Both the position numbers and the translations under genes were made by a program. A stretch of 64,000 bases of DNA from Corynebacterium maris DSM 45190 (GTDB taxonomy: Bacteria > Actinomycetota > Actinomycetes > Mycobacteriales > Mycobacteriaceae). Below the pieces are notes generated by a model, which was not told the origin of the DNA, ran no database searches, and saw nothing but the letters and a program-made list of their open reading frames with translations. The stretch covers positions 2,542,001 to 2,606,000 of the forward strand of contig NC_021915.1 in the NCBI RefSeq assembly GCF_000442645.1. Reading direction: 5' to 3'. How positions within the stretch are numbered: position 1 is the first letter of the stretch; every line of letters begins with the position of its first letter. This document shows, one piece after another, positions 35,816 to 43,591 of the stretch.

Positions 35816-36454
35816 ATGAGCATCCCTTATGACAACCGTCGTAATCCTGCTGTTCGTCTCAGTGACGAAGAGCGGAATTCAGCGATGGCTGCCCTGGGGC
35901 GCGCGTTCGCGGAAGGCCGTCTGACCATTGACGAGTACGACGACCGCTGCAAAGGCGTGACCCACGCCAACGTGCGCAGTGATCTGGACCAGTACTTCCT
36001 AGACATTCCGCAAAACCCGGACGGCTCCGGCAAGGAACTGGACGCCGTGTACTCCGCCCAGGAGATTGCGGCGGCGCATAAGTCGTCGAAGAACATCAAG
36101 GCCGGGCTCTTGGGGTTGACCACGGTCGGCGCTTTGGTCGCTACCCCGATCCTCATGACCGCGGTCGGGGAGCTCGCGGGTCTGCTGATTTTTGTGATTC
36201 CGATGGTGTGGATCTTGTTGTACATCATGAAGATTGGCCCGAAGTCCTGGTACACGCCGTCGCCGAAGCAAATTGAGAAGGAGCGGTTGCGCGAGATCCA
36301 GTCCGCCGACGCCCTCCGTAACGCAGAGCGCAAGGCCGCGGAGCAGGCCCGCCAAGCGGAGTTGAAGGCGCAGCGGCAGCAGTTGGCCAGTGAACTGACG
36401 AATGAGGCGATGGGATTCGCGAAGCGCTCGTTGGACAAGTTCAAGAAGAAGTAG
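35816..36454 (+). CDS. DUF1707 (SHOCT-like) membrane protein
   Basis: A 212-residue protein. Residues ~12-60 are the DUF1707 module (RLSDEERNSAMAALGRAFAEG, then GRLTIDEYDDRC), common in actinobacterial membrane proteins. Two hydrophobic helices (~94-118, ~120-140) follow, then a strongly charged coiled coil (LREIQSADALRNAERKAAEQ and onward, ~160-212). Function unknown; it may tether a cytoplasmic helix to the membrane. TAGAAT at 35803-35808 ends 7 nt before ATG 35816, so the mRNA is probably leaderless. Confidence 0.7.
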   Translation: MSIPYDNRRNPAVRLSDEERNSAMAALGRAFAEGRLTIDEYDDRCKGVTHANVRSDLDQYFLDIPQNPDGSGKELDAVYSAQEIAAAHKSSKNIKAGLLGLTTVGALVATPILMTAVGELAGLLIFVIPMVWILLYIMKIGPKSWYTPSPKQIEKERLREIQSADALRNAERKAAEQARQAELKAQRQQLASELTNEAMGFAKRSLDKFKKK

Positions 36455-36528
36455 CATCCGGCCCGCACGCGCGGGGTGGCCCTCCGGCACTTTTCCCTGG
36501 GCATTGCTCCGTGTGGCACCATGTCCCT

Positions 36529-37872
36529 ATGAGCGAGAACGAGCCAGATACCACAGACACGCCGCAGAACGAAAAAGAAACTACCAAACAGACGGCCCCG
36601 GCGAAGCAGGCGCCGGAGCAGCCGAAGAAGAAGGCCGCCTCGGCCCGTCGCACGTCGCGTACCTTCGACCAGGCGGACAAGCTGAAGAACGTCTTCTACG
36701 ACATCCGCGGACCGCTCGCCGCGGAGGCTGAGCGCATGGAGTCCGAGGGCCACACCATCCTCAAGCTGAACACCGGCAACCCCGCCGTCTTCGGCTTCGA
36801 CGCCCCGGACGTGATCATGCGCGACATGATCGCCAACCTGCCGACCTCGCAGGGCTACTCCACCTCCAAGGGCATCCTGCCGGCGCGCCGTGCGGTGGTC
36901 ACCCGCTACGAAGTCATCGAGGACTTCCCCCACTTCGACGTCGACGACGTCTACCTGGGCAACGGCGTCTCCGAGCTGATCTCCATGGTCACCCAGGCGC
37001 TGCTCAACGACGGTGACGAGATCCTCATCCCCATGCCGGACTACCCGCTGTGGACCGCTTCGACGACGCTGGCCGGCGGCAATCCGGTGCACTACGTCCT
37101 CGACGAGGAGGACGACTGGAACCCGTCGATCGAGGACATCCGTTCCAAGATCACGGAGCGCACCAAGGCCATCGTGGTGATCAACCCGAATAACCCGACG
37201 GGTGCGGTGTACCCGCGCAAGGTGCTGGAAGACATCGCGCAGGTCGCCCGCGAACACGACCTGATGATCCTCGCCGACGAGATCTACGACCGCATCCTCT
37301 ACGACGGCGCGCAGCACATCTCCATGGCGGAGGTCGCTCCCGATGTGCTGACCTTGACCTTCAACGGCCTGTCCAAGGCCTACCGCGTCGCCGGTTACCG
37401 CGCGGGCTGGGTCATCGTCACCGGGCCGAAGGAGTACGCCAAGGGCTTCATCGAGGGCCTGGAGCTGCTCGCCGGAACGCGGCTGTGCTCGAATGTGCCG
37501 GGCCAGCACGCCATCCAGGTGGCCCTCGGCGGCCGGCAGTCCATCTACGGGCTGACCGGCGAGGACGGCCGGCTGCTGCGCCAGCGCGACATCGCCTACG
37601 AGAAGCTCAACGAAATCCCGGGCGTGTCTGCGGTCAAGCCGAAGGGGGCGCTGTACGCGTTCCCGAAGCTGGACCCGAACGTCTACGAGATCCACGACGA
37701 CACCCAACTGATGCTGGACCTGCTGCGCCAGGAAAAGATCCTCATGGTGCAGGGCACCGGCTTCAACATGCCGGACCACCAGCACTTCCGGGTGGTGACG
37801 CTGCCGTGGGCCTCACAGCTGGAAAATGCCCTCGACCGGCTGGGCAACTTCCTGGCCAGCTATCGCCAGTAG
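36529..37872 (+). CDS. alaT: PLP-dependent aminotransferase, AlaT-like
   Basis: A 447-residue fold-type I aminotransferase of the alanine/aspartate group (glutamate-pyruvate transaminase). A disordered Lys/Gln-rich N-terminus of ~45 residues precedes the core; LKLNTGNPAVFGF, LGNGVSELI, INPNNPTGAVYP and ADEIYDRI are in order, and the Schiff-base lysine is Lys283 in FNGLSKAYRVAGYRAGW. Matches C. glutamicum AlaT and M. tuberculosis Rv0337c, also next to the Fe-S reductase. The start is set at ATG 36529, likely leaderless (CACCAT ends 6 nt upstream). Confidence 0.87.
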   Translation: MSENEPDTTDTPQNEKETTKQTAPAKQAPEQPKKKAASARRTSRTFDQADKLKNVFYDIRGPLAAEAERMESEGHTILKLNTGNPAVFGFDAPDVIMRDMIANLPTSQGYSTSKGILPARRAVVTRYEVIEDFPHFDVDDVYLGNGVSELISMVTQALLNDGDEILIPMPDYPLWTASTTLAGGNPVHYVLDEEDDWNPSIEDIRSKITERTKAIVVINPNNPTGAVYPRKVLEDIAQVAREHDLMILADEIYDRILYDGAQHISMAEVAPDVLTLTFNGLSKAYRVAGYRAGWVIVTGPKEYAKGFIEGLELLAGTRLCSNVPGQHAIQVALGGRQSIYGLTGEDGRLLRQRDIAYEKLNEIPGVSAVKPKGALYAFPKLDPNVYEIHDDTQLMLDLLRQEKILMVQGTGFNMPDHQHFRVVTLPWASQLENALDRLGNFLASYRQ

Positions 37873-39483
37873 ATGTCGCTGGCGTCCCGGCTCACTGCGC
37901 TCGACGGTAAAGGTTACGGCGCGTACAAGTCGCTGCGCGGGGAGCATGCCGTCGCCCCGGGCGTGACGCTGCACCTGGATAAGGTGCAGGCGGACCCCTT
38001 CGCCCCGCCCTCGCTGATCCGGGTCGTGCTCGAGCGCGCTGTCCTGGGGAATATCCACGATCTGGCCGTCTGGCATCCCGGGGCAGCGGGCGATCACCTG
38101 ACTCGCCGGCTCGTGGGAGCGATCGCGGAGCTGAGCCCGCGCGGCAAGGAGAACGGCCAGCTGGGCATCGACCGACCAGGCCAGCAGGTCTTGGTGCGCT
38201 CCACCGTGGTCTTCACCCGTCATGGGTTGGAGCTACGGATGGAGGCGGCGCTGCCCGCGAAGGGTCGAAGGATCCGCGGCCGGGTGGCGGCGCGGCTGCT
38301 CACCGAGGTGCTGCCCGACGTCGTTACGCGGGCCGTTGTCGACGCCGACCCGGAGAAGCTGCAGGAGGCCATCCGCCTCAAGGTCGATCAGGAAGATCTG
38401 CGCGAGCAGGTGCGCGCCGACGACTTGGTGGCTTTTGTCGCCGACGGCTCCGTGCTCCCGCGCCGCTCCGGCGACAGCGACGAGCCGTTACGCACAGCCG
38501 TCACCTTCCAGTCCCCGGAGTCGCTGCGGCGGAGCTACCGGCTGCCGTCGGGCCGCGAGGTCACCGGCATGGGCCTCGCCCGCGGCGTCACCGTGATCGT
38601 CGGCGGCGGCTTCCACGGCAAGTCCACGCTGCTGCGTGCCCTGCAGTCCGGGGTCTATGACCACGTGGCGGGCGACGGGCGCGAGCTCATCGTGTCCGTG
38701 GACGACGCCGTCGCCCTGCGCGCCGAGGACGGCCGCGCGGTCACCGGGGTCGACATCTCCCAGTTCATCGATGGGCTGCCCACCGGCGCAGGCACGACGA
38801 ACTTTTCGACGCCCAACGCCTCCGGGTCGACCTCCCAGGCCGCTTGGCTCAGCGAGGCCCTCGAGGCCGGTTCCAGCTGCTTGCTCATCGATGAGGACAC
38901 CTCGGCGACGAACTTCATGATCCGTGACGAACGCATGCGCCTGCTCGTGCCCGCCGACAGGGAGCCGATCACCCCGCTCATCGACCGCATCCGCGGCCTC
39001 TGGGAGGGCGCGGGCGTGTCCACCGTGCTGGTCACGGGCGGATCGGGCGCGTATCTGGACGTCGCGGACCGCGTCATCCTCATGGACGACTACTTGCCCC
39101 TCGACGTCACCGAGCGCGCCGCCAAACTCCGAGAACCGGTCCCGGCGCAGGAGCCCTATCCCCTGCCCGCGCCGCGGCGCCCGCGTATCGACGTCCGGGG
39201 CAAGCGCCCGCCCCAGGCCAAAGGCCTGCAGGTGATCCGGGTGGGCGACGGCCAGCTGGATCTCTCCGCGCTGGCCCAACTCGTCGACGGCTCCCAGACC
39301 CGCACCATCGCGACGTTACTGCCGCGGGTGCAGCAACGGCTGGAGGGCGGCATGTCATTGGCCGAAGCTGTCGCGGCCGCGCTGCATGAGAACGTGGTGA
39401 CCCGGCCCGGGCGACACCCCGGCAGGCTGGCGCAGGTGCGGCCGCAGGAGCTGATGTTCGCGGTCAACCACCTGCGTCCGTGA
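37873..39483 (+). CDS. ABC-class ATPase (COG3044 family)
   Basis: A 536-residue soluble ATPase. Residues ~1-230 are a family-specific N-terminal domain; the P-loop is VIVGGGFHGKSTLLRAL (~238-255), the signature-like STPNASGSTSQAAWLSEALE occurs around 315, and Walker B is CLLIDEDTSATNFM (~336). The end carries a small helical domain. Such proteins occur in bacteria and in trypanosome mitochondria (MRB1590, RNA-editing linked), suggesting nucleic-acid binding; the bacterial role is open. ATG directly abuts the alaT stop, with no spacer. Confidence 0.8.
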   Translation: MSLASRLTALDGKGYGAYKSLRGEHAVAPGVTLHLDKVQADPFAPPSLIRVVLERAVLGNIHDLAVWHPGAAGDHLTRRLVGAIAELSPRGKENGQLGIDRPGQQVLVRSTVVFTRHGLELRMEAALPAKGRRIRGRVAARLLTEVLPDVVTRAVVDADPEKLQEAIRLKVDQEDLREQVRADDLVAFVADGSVLPRRSGDSDEPLRTAVTFQSPESLRRSYRLPSGREVTGMGLARGVTVIVGGGFHGKSTLLRALQSGVYDHVAGDGRELIVSVDDAVALRAEDGRAVTGVDISQFIDGLPTGAGTTNFSTPNASGSTSQAAWLSEALEAGSSCLLIDEDTSATNFMIRDERMRLLVPADREPITPLIDRIRGLWEGAGVSTVLVTGGSGAYLDVADRVILMDDYLPLDVTERAAKLREPVPAQEPYPLPAPRRPRIDVRGKRPPQAKGLQVIRVGDGQLDLSALAQLVDGSQTRTIATLLPRVQQRLEGGMSLAEAVAAALHENVVTRPGRHPGRLAQVRPQELMFAVNHLRP

Positions 39484-39493
39484 GAGCCGGGTG

Positions 39494-39871
39494 TCAGGCC
39501 ACGACCGTTCCGTCGGGAAGCACCGTCTGACCGGAACCGGCGACATAAGAGCCGAGGCCGAGTTCTCGGGCACGCGCCTGGCCGCGGGCGAAGGCCTCGT
39601 CGGCGACGTCATCGGCGAAGCGTGCGTAAATATAGGTGGAACCGATGATGTAGCGGGTGGTGTTGTCCGCGCCGTCGACCTTCGGCGGGAACTCTTCGCG
39701 TGCCTTCGTCAGCCACGGCAGCAGCACCTCGGCGGTGCCGTCGGTGGAGTCGTAGTCCCGGTCCTCGACGAACTCCATCGTCAGGTCATACCAGTACAGG
39801 AAATCAGCAATGGTCTCATGCGGCACCTGGGCCGGGTCATACACGGTCAACACCTTCATGCCCTCAGACAT
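39494..39871 (-). CDS. Small hypothetical protein downstream of ugd
   Basis: A 125-residue acidic protein with no motif I know. It has aromatic-rich segments (IADFLYWYDLTMEFVED, RYIIGSTYIYARFADDVADE) and no signal or membrane helix. ATG 39871 follows a G-rich stretch (GAGGGCAGGG); ATG 39859 (MKVLTVYDP) is an alternative with GAGGG just ahead. 10 bp downstream of ugd, so likely cotranscribed with it; it converges with the ATPase gene. Confidence 0.6.
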   Translation of the reverse strand: MSEGMKVLTVYDPAQVPHETIADFLYWYDLTMEFVEDRDYDSTDGTAEVLLPWLTKAREEFPPKVDGADNTTRYIIGSTYIYARFADDVADEAFARGQARARELGLGSYVAGSGQTVLPDGTVVA

Positions 39872-39881
39872 TACCCTGCCC

Positions 39882-41201
39882 TCACAGGCTCCGGCCGAGG
39901 GCGCCGATCGTCCACCCCTCCGCCTGCCAGGCGTCGACGTCGAGCACGTTGCGGCCGTCGATGATCCGCCGCTGCGCGACCAGTTCACCCACGTGGCGCG
40001 GGTCCATGTCCCGGAACTGGCGCCACTCGGTGGCCAAAATGACCAGATCCGCGCCCGTCAATGCCTCGTCGAGGGTGTCGGCGTAGGTCAGCGTCGGAAA
40101 CACCTTCCGCGCGTTGCCCATCGCCTGCGGATCAAACACGCTGACGTCAGCTCCCGCCAGGTTGAGCTGACCGGCCACCGACAACGCCGGCGAATCCCGC
40201 ACATCGTCGCTGTTGGCCTTGAACGCCGCGCCCAGCACCGTGATGCGCCGGCCCATCACCGAGCCGCCGAGGAACTCCTTGGCCATCAGCACCAGACGTT
40301 CCCGCTGGCGCATGTTGATGGCGTCCACCTCGCGCAGGAAAGTCAGCGCCTGGTCAGCGCCCAGCTCGCCGGCCCGGGCCATGAACGCGCGGATGTCCTT
40401 CGGCAGACACCCGCCACCGAAGCCTAAGCCCGCGCCGAGGAACTTCCGGCCGATGCGCTCGTCGTAGCCGATGGCGTCGGCCAGCTTGGTCACATCGGCG
40501 CCGGCGGCCTCGCAGACCTCGGCGACGGCGTTGATGAAGCTGATCTTGGTGGCCAAAAACGCGTTCGCCGACGCCTTCACCAGCTCGGAGGTGGCCAGGT
40601 CCATTACTAGGAAGGGGATGTCCTCGGCGATCTGCGAGGCATAGACCTCCCGCAACACGCCCTCCGCCCGGGAGCCGTCGCGCAGACCGATGACGATGCG
40701 GTCGGGGTGGATGGTGTCCTCCACGCCGTGGGATTCGCGCAGGAACTCCGGGTTCCAGGCGATCTCCACATTCGTGTCTGGCCCGGCCAGCGCGTCGGCG
40801 CGTTCCTGCAGGGCTTGGGCGGTGCCCACCGGAACCGTCGACTTGCCGACGATCAGGTGATCGCCCTCAAGCAGCGGCACCAACGTGTCGATTACCGCGT
40901 TAACATACGTCAGATCCGCGGCATAGGAGCCGCGCTCCTGCGGGGTGCCCACGCCCAGGAAGTGCACGTGGGCGAAGGCCGCGGCGTCGGCGTAGTCGGC
41001 GGTAAAGCGCAGGCGGGCGTCGTCAAGATTCCTGCGCAGGATCTCCGGCAGCCCCGGTTCGTAGAACGGCACCTCGCCGCCTGTGAGCTGGTTGATTTTA
41101 TTGTCATCCACATCCACGCCGATGACCTCATGGCCGAGTTCCGCCATGCAGGCCGCGTGGGTGGCACCGAGATACCCGGTGCCGATCACCGACATACGCA
41201 T
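39882..41201 (-). CDS. ugd: UDP-glucose 6-dehydrogenase
   Basis: A 439-residue NAD-dependent enzyme oxidising UDP-glucose to UDP-glucuronate, a precursor for envelope sugars. Rossmann start MSVIGTGYLGATHAACMAELG, middle IAWNPEFLRESHGVEDT and EIVKASANAFLATKISF-type helix (here SELVKASANAFLATKISF), catalytic Cys265 in GAGLGFGGGCLPKDI, and the C-terminal UDP-binding domain FKANSDDVRDSPA. TATCCT ends 8 nt before ATG 41201, suggesting a leaderless mRNA; ATG 41195 is possible. Confidence 0.93.
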   Translation of the reverse strand: MRMSVIGTGYLGATHAACMAELGHEVIGVDVDDNKINQLTGGEVPFYEPGLPEILRRNLDDARLRFTADYADAAAFAHVHFLGVGTPQERGSYAADLTYVNAVIDTLVPLLEGDHLIVGKSTVPVGTAQALQERADALAGPDTNVEIAWNPEFLRESHGVEDTIHPDRIVIGLRDGSRAEGVLREVYASQIAEDIPFLVMDLATSELVKASANAFLATKISFINAVAEVCEAAGADVTKLADAIGYDERIGRKFLGAGLGFGGGCLPKDIRAFMARAGELGADQALTFLREVDAINMRQRERLVLMAKEFLGGSVMGRRITVLGAAFKANSDDVRDSPALSVAGQLNLAGADVSVFDPQAMGNARKVFPTLTYADTLDEALTGADLVILATEWRQFRDMDPRHVGELVAQRRIIDGRNVLDVDAWQAEGWTIGALGRSL

Positions 41202-41243
41202 AAACGCCTAGGATAGCGACGCGGCCTTAACGAGGGGTGAAAC

Positions 41244-41807
41244 CTAGCGGAAGTTCAGATAATACTTCGAGGGCGTGGGGCCGCGCTGGTTCATATACTT
41301 CGACCCCAGCTGACCCGTGCCGTAGGGCACCTCGGCGGCCGAGGACATCTGGAAGATCGCCAGCTGGCCGACCTTCATGTCCGGCCACAGCGTGATCGGC
41401 AAGTTCGCCACGTTCGACAGCTCCAGGGTGATGCATCCCGTGAAACCCGGGTCGATGAAACCGGCGGTCGAGTGGGTCAACAGCCCCAAACGACCCAGAG
41501 AACTTTTTCCTTCCAGGCGGCCGGCGAGGTCTTCCGGCAAGGTGAACATCTCCAACGTGGAGGCGAGCACGAATTCGCCCGGATGCAAGACGAAAGGCTC
41601 CTCCTCCGGCACCTCCACCATGGTGGTCAGGTCATCCATCGGCTGCTTGGGGTCGATGTGGGTGTATCGCGAGTTGTTGAACACCCGGAAGTATTTGTCC
41701 AGGCGGACGTCGATGCTCGACGGCTGCACCAATCGTGGCTCATATGGCTCGATGCCGAGGCGGCCGGAGTCTACGGCGGATCTGATGTCACGGTCTGAGA
41801 GAAGCAC
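41244..41807 (-). CDS. dcd: dCTP deaminase
   Basis: A 187-residue trimeric dCTP deaminase of the dUTPase fold; the actinobacterial type may also hydrolyse dUTP to dUMP. Motifs: LVQPSSIDVRLDKYFRVF, LEGKSSLGRLGLLTHSTAG (the nucleotide loop), DPGFTGCITLELSN (catalytic Glu). GTG 41807 is 6 nt downstream of TAGACT (complement of 41814-41819), hence probably leaderless. Same order dcd-ugd as Rv0321-Rv0322. Confidence 0.95.
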   Translation of the reverse strand: MLLSDRDIRSAVDSGRLGIEPYEPRLVQPSSIDVRLDKYFRVFNNSRYTHIDPKQPMDDLTTMVEVPEEEPFVLHPGEFVLASTLEMFTLPEDLAGRLEGKSSLGRLGLLTHSTAGFIDPGFTGCITLELSNVANLPITLWPDMKVGQLAIFQMSSAAEVPYGTGQLGSKYMNQRGPTPSKYYLNFR

Positions 41808-41889
41808 GACACCAGTCTACGTGCCCCGGTTTCTCCGTGGGCCGGGCCCCAGTGCTACAGTTATTTGGCACGCAGCGATGCGGGCGAAT

Positions 41890-41963
41890 GCCGGTGTAGT
41901 TTAGTGGTAGAACATCAGCTTCCCAAGCTGAGGGTGCGAGTTCGATTCTCGTCACCGGCTCCA
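41890..41963 (+). tRNA. tRNA-Gly (anticodon CCC)
   Basis: A 74-nt cloverleaf with encoded CCA. Acceptor GCCGGTG pairs with CACCGGC; D arm GTTTAGTGGTAGAAC; anticodon stem TCAGC/GCTGA with loop TTCCCAA, giving CCC; T arm with GTTCGATTC. A terminator follows 5 nt later. Confidence 0.96.
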
Positions 41964-41967
41964 CTTC

Positions 41968-42004
41968 AAAAAGGGGGGCGACCGATACGGTCGCCCCCTT
42001 TTGT
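41968..42004 (+). terminator. Terminator of the tRNA-Gly transcript
   Basis: A stem of about 14 bp between AAAAAGGGGGGCGACC (41968-41983) and GGTCGCCCCCTTTT (41989-42002), 5-nt loop, ending in TTTTG. The A-tract on the left makes it bidirectional, so it may also end transcription of the tryptophanase-family gene. Confidence 0.88.
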
Positions 42005-42010
42005 CATTCA

Positions 42011-42026
42011 TGTTTCACGTGAAACA
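42011..42026. other. parS site (ParB/Spo0J binding)
   Basis: TGTTTCACGTGAAACA, a perfect 16-bp palindrome identical to the bacterial parS consensus. It lies between the tRNA terminator and the stop of the tryptophanase-family gene. C. glutamicum has about ten such sites clustered near oriC. Confidence 0.93.
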
Positions 42027-42037
42027 TGGCGTGTGTT

Positions 42038-43480
42038 TTACAGCGAGTCGCCGAAGTCCTCGCGGAACTTGGCCAGCAGCTTCTGTGGCCAGTCCGAGGT
42101 CGGGCGCACCCGACCGTAGAAGAAGCGCAGGATCTCCGGCTCCTCCTCCCACTCCAGACCACCGATGAGTTCACGGTTCTCGTGCAGCCAGGTCACGCGG
42201 TCGATGAGGTAGTTCAGCTGCGAGAGCGTGAACACGCGCCGCGGCAATGCCAAACGCACCAGCTCCATGTTCGCCAGCGGCTCGACGCCCTCGGCGTCGC
42301 GTTCCTCGCTCATGGTGCCGCGCTCCATGCCGCGCACCCCGGAGGTCAGGTATAGCGCCGCGTTCAACGCGCCGGCCGGGTACTGGGTCTGCGGGATGTG
42401 GTCGACGAAGTCCATCGCGTTGAGGTGTGCGCCCAGGCCGCCGGCGGGCTTGATCACGGGCACGCCGCGCTCGTCCAGCTCGCGCACGGTGTACTCAATG
42501 AATTCCGGGCCGTGCGAGATCATGTCGTAGTCCATGGTCTCTTCCAGGCCGACGGTGATGGCCTCCATCTCGCGGACGGACATGCCGCCGTAGGTGAGGA
42601 AACCCTCGAACAGCGGCACCAGGCCGCGCATCTGCTTGTAGGTCTCTTCCTCGCGGATGCAGATGCCGCCGCCGCGGCCGAAGCCGAGCTTGCGGGCAGA
42701 GAAGTAGAAGATGTCGCAGGCGTCGGCGACGGCCATGGCGATCTCGCGGATCTCCATGTCGGCGCACTGCTCTTCCCGCTTCTTCATGAAGTACAGGTTG
42801 TCCTGCAGTAGGGAGGCATCCAATACCAGCGGAATGCCGTACTCCTGGGCGACGGCGTGGACCTCGCGCAGGTTCTCCAGCGAGAAGGGTTGGCCACCGA
42901 TCAAGTTGGTGCCGGCCTCCATGCGCACCAGCGGCACATTCGCGTCGGAGGCGAGCAGCTCGCGCAGCTGCGCGACGTCCATGTTGCCTTTGAACGGGTG
43001 CTCCGCGGTGACGTCGATGCCTTCCGGGTGGAGGTATTCCGCCACGGTGCCGCCGTTGGCCGTGATGTGGGCCTTGGTGGTGGTGAAGTGGTAGTTCATC
43101 GGGATGACGTCGCCGTCGTCGACGAGCGTGGAGAAGATGATGTTCTCGCAGGCGCGGCCCTGGTGGGCGGGCAGGAAGTACCGCATCCCGAAGAGCTCGC
43201 GGACCTTGCTTTCCAGGCGGGTGTAGGTGGAGGAGCCGGCGTAGGCGTCGTCGGCCTGCATCATCGCGGCCTGCTGCTCCTGGCTCATGGCGTTGACCCC
43301 GGAGTCGGTGAGCATGTCGAGGAACACGTCGTCGTTCTGCAGCAGGAACGTGTTGTAACCGGCCTGCTGCAGCGCGTCGAGGCGTTCCTCGATCGGCAGC
43401 AGGTTCAACTTCTGGATGATACGAACCTTGTGCATCTCCAGCGGGTACTGCTGGTCGCCGTGAAACTTAACCCTGGACAT
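42038..43480 (-). CDS. tnaA: Tryptophanase / tyrosine phenol-lyase family beta-eliminating lyase
   Basis: A 480-residue PLP enzyme of the tryptophanase/TPL family, which splits tryptophan to indole, pyruvate and ammonia (or tyrosine to phenol). NTFLLQNDDVFLDMLTDSG, QQAAMMQADDAYAGSSTY and FLPAHQGRACENI align with E. coli TnaA; the PLP lysine is Lys264 in FYFSARKLGFGRGGG. Trp versus Tyr specificity cannot be read off safely. ATG 43480 has GGAGGAG ~7 nt upstream; an in-frame GTG at 43486 is too close to it. Positioned between a VanW gene and parS, so possibly a later insertion beside the tRNA. Confidence 0.85.
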   Translation of the reverse strand: MSRVKFHGDQQYPLEMHKVRIIQKLNLLPIEERLDALQQAGYNTFLLQNDDVFLDMLTDSGVNAMSQEQQAAMMQADDAYAGSSTYTRLESKVRELFGMRYFLPAHQGRACENIIFSTLVDDGDVIPMNYHFTTTKAHITANGGTVAEYLHPEGIDVTAEHPFKGNMDVAQLRELLASDANVPLVRMEAGTNLIGGQPFSLENLREVHAVAQEYGIPLVLDASLLQDNLYFMKKREEQCADMEIREIAMAVADACDIFYFSARKLGFGRGGGICIREEETYKQMRGLVPLFEGFLTYGGMSVREMEAITVGLEETMDYDMISHGPEFIEYTVRELDERGVPVIKPAGGLGAHLNAMDFVDHIPQTQYPAGALNAALYLTSGVRGMERGTMSEERDAEGVEPLANMELVRLALPRRVFTLSQLNYLIDRVTWLHENRELIGGLEWEEEPEILRFFYGRVRPTSDWPQKLLAKFREDFGDSL

Positions 43481-43492
43481 TCTCACTCCTCC

Positions 43493-43518
43493 GGTGACCG
43501 CAGCCCTTGCGGTTCACC
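43493..43518 (-). promoter_or_regulatory. Hairpin directly upstream of the tryptophanase SD
   Basis: Arms 43493-43502 and 43508-43518 pair (10 bp, one bulged base, 5-nt loop); on the mRNA the hairpin ends where GGAGGAG begins. A promoter-like pair TGGGAC/16 bp/TAAGCT lies further up (complement of 43550-43555 and 43528-43533). Confidence 0.45.
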
Positions 43519-43591
43519 CAGCGGGAAGCTTACGCGGCTACCCCGACTCGTCCCACACGAGGGCAAATGAAGTGACATTGACCACAGCGGG

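Noticed and set aside
42004..43591. A genomic island integrated at tRNA-Gly.
   Set aside because: No integrase and no duplicated tRNA 3' end is visible within the window; only one candidate foreign gene is present.
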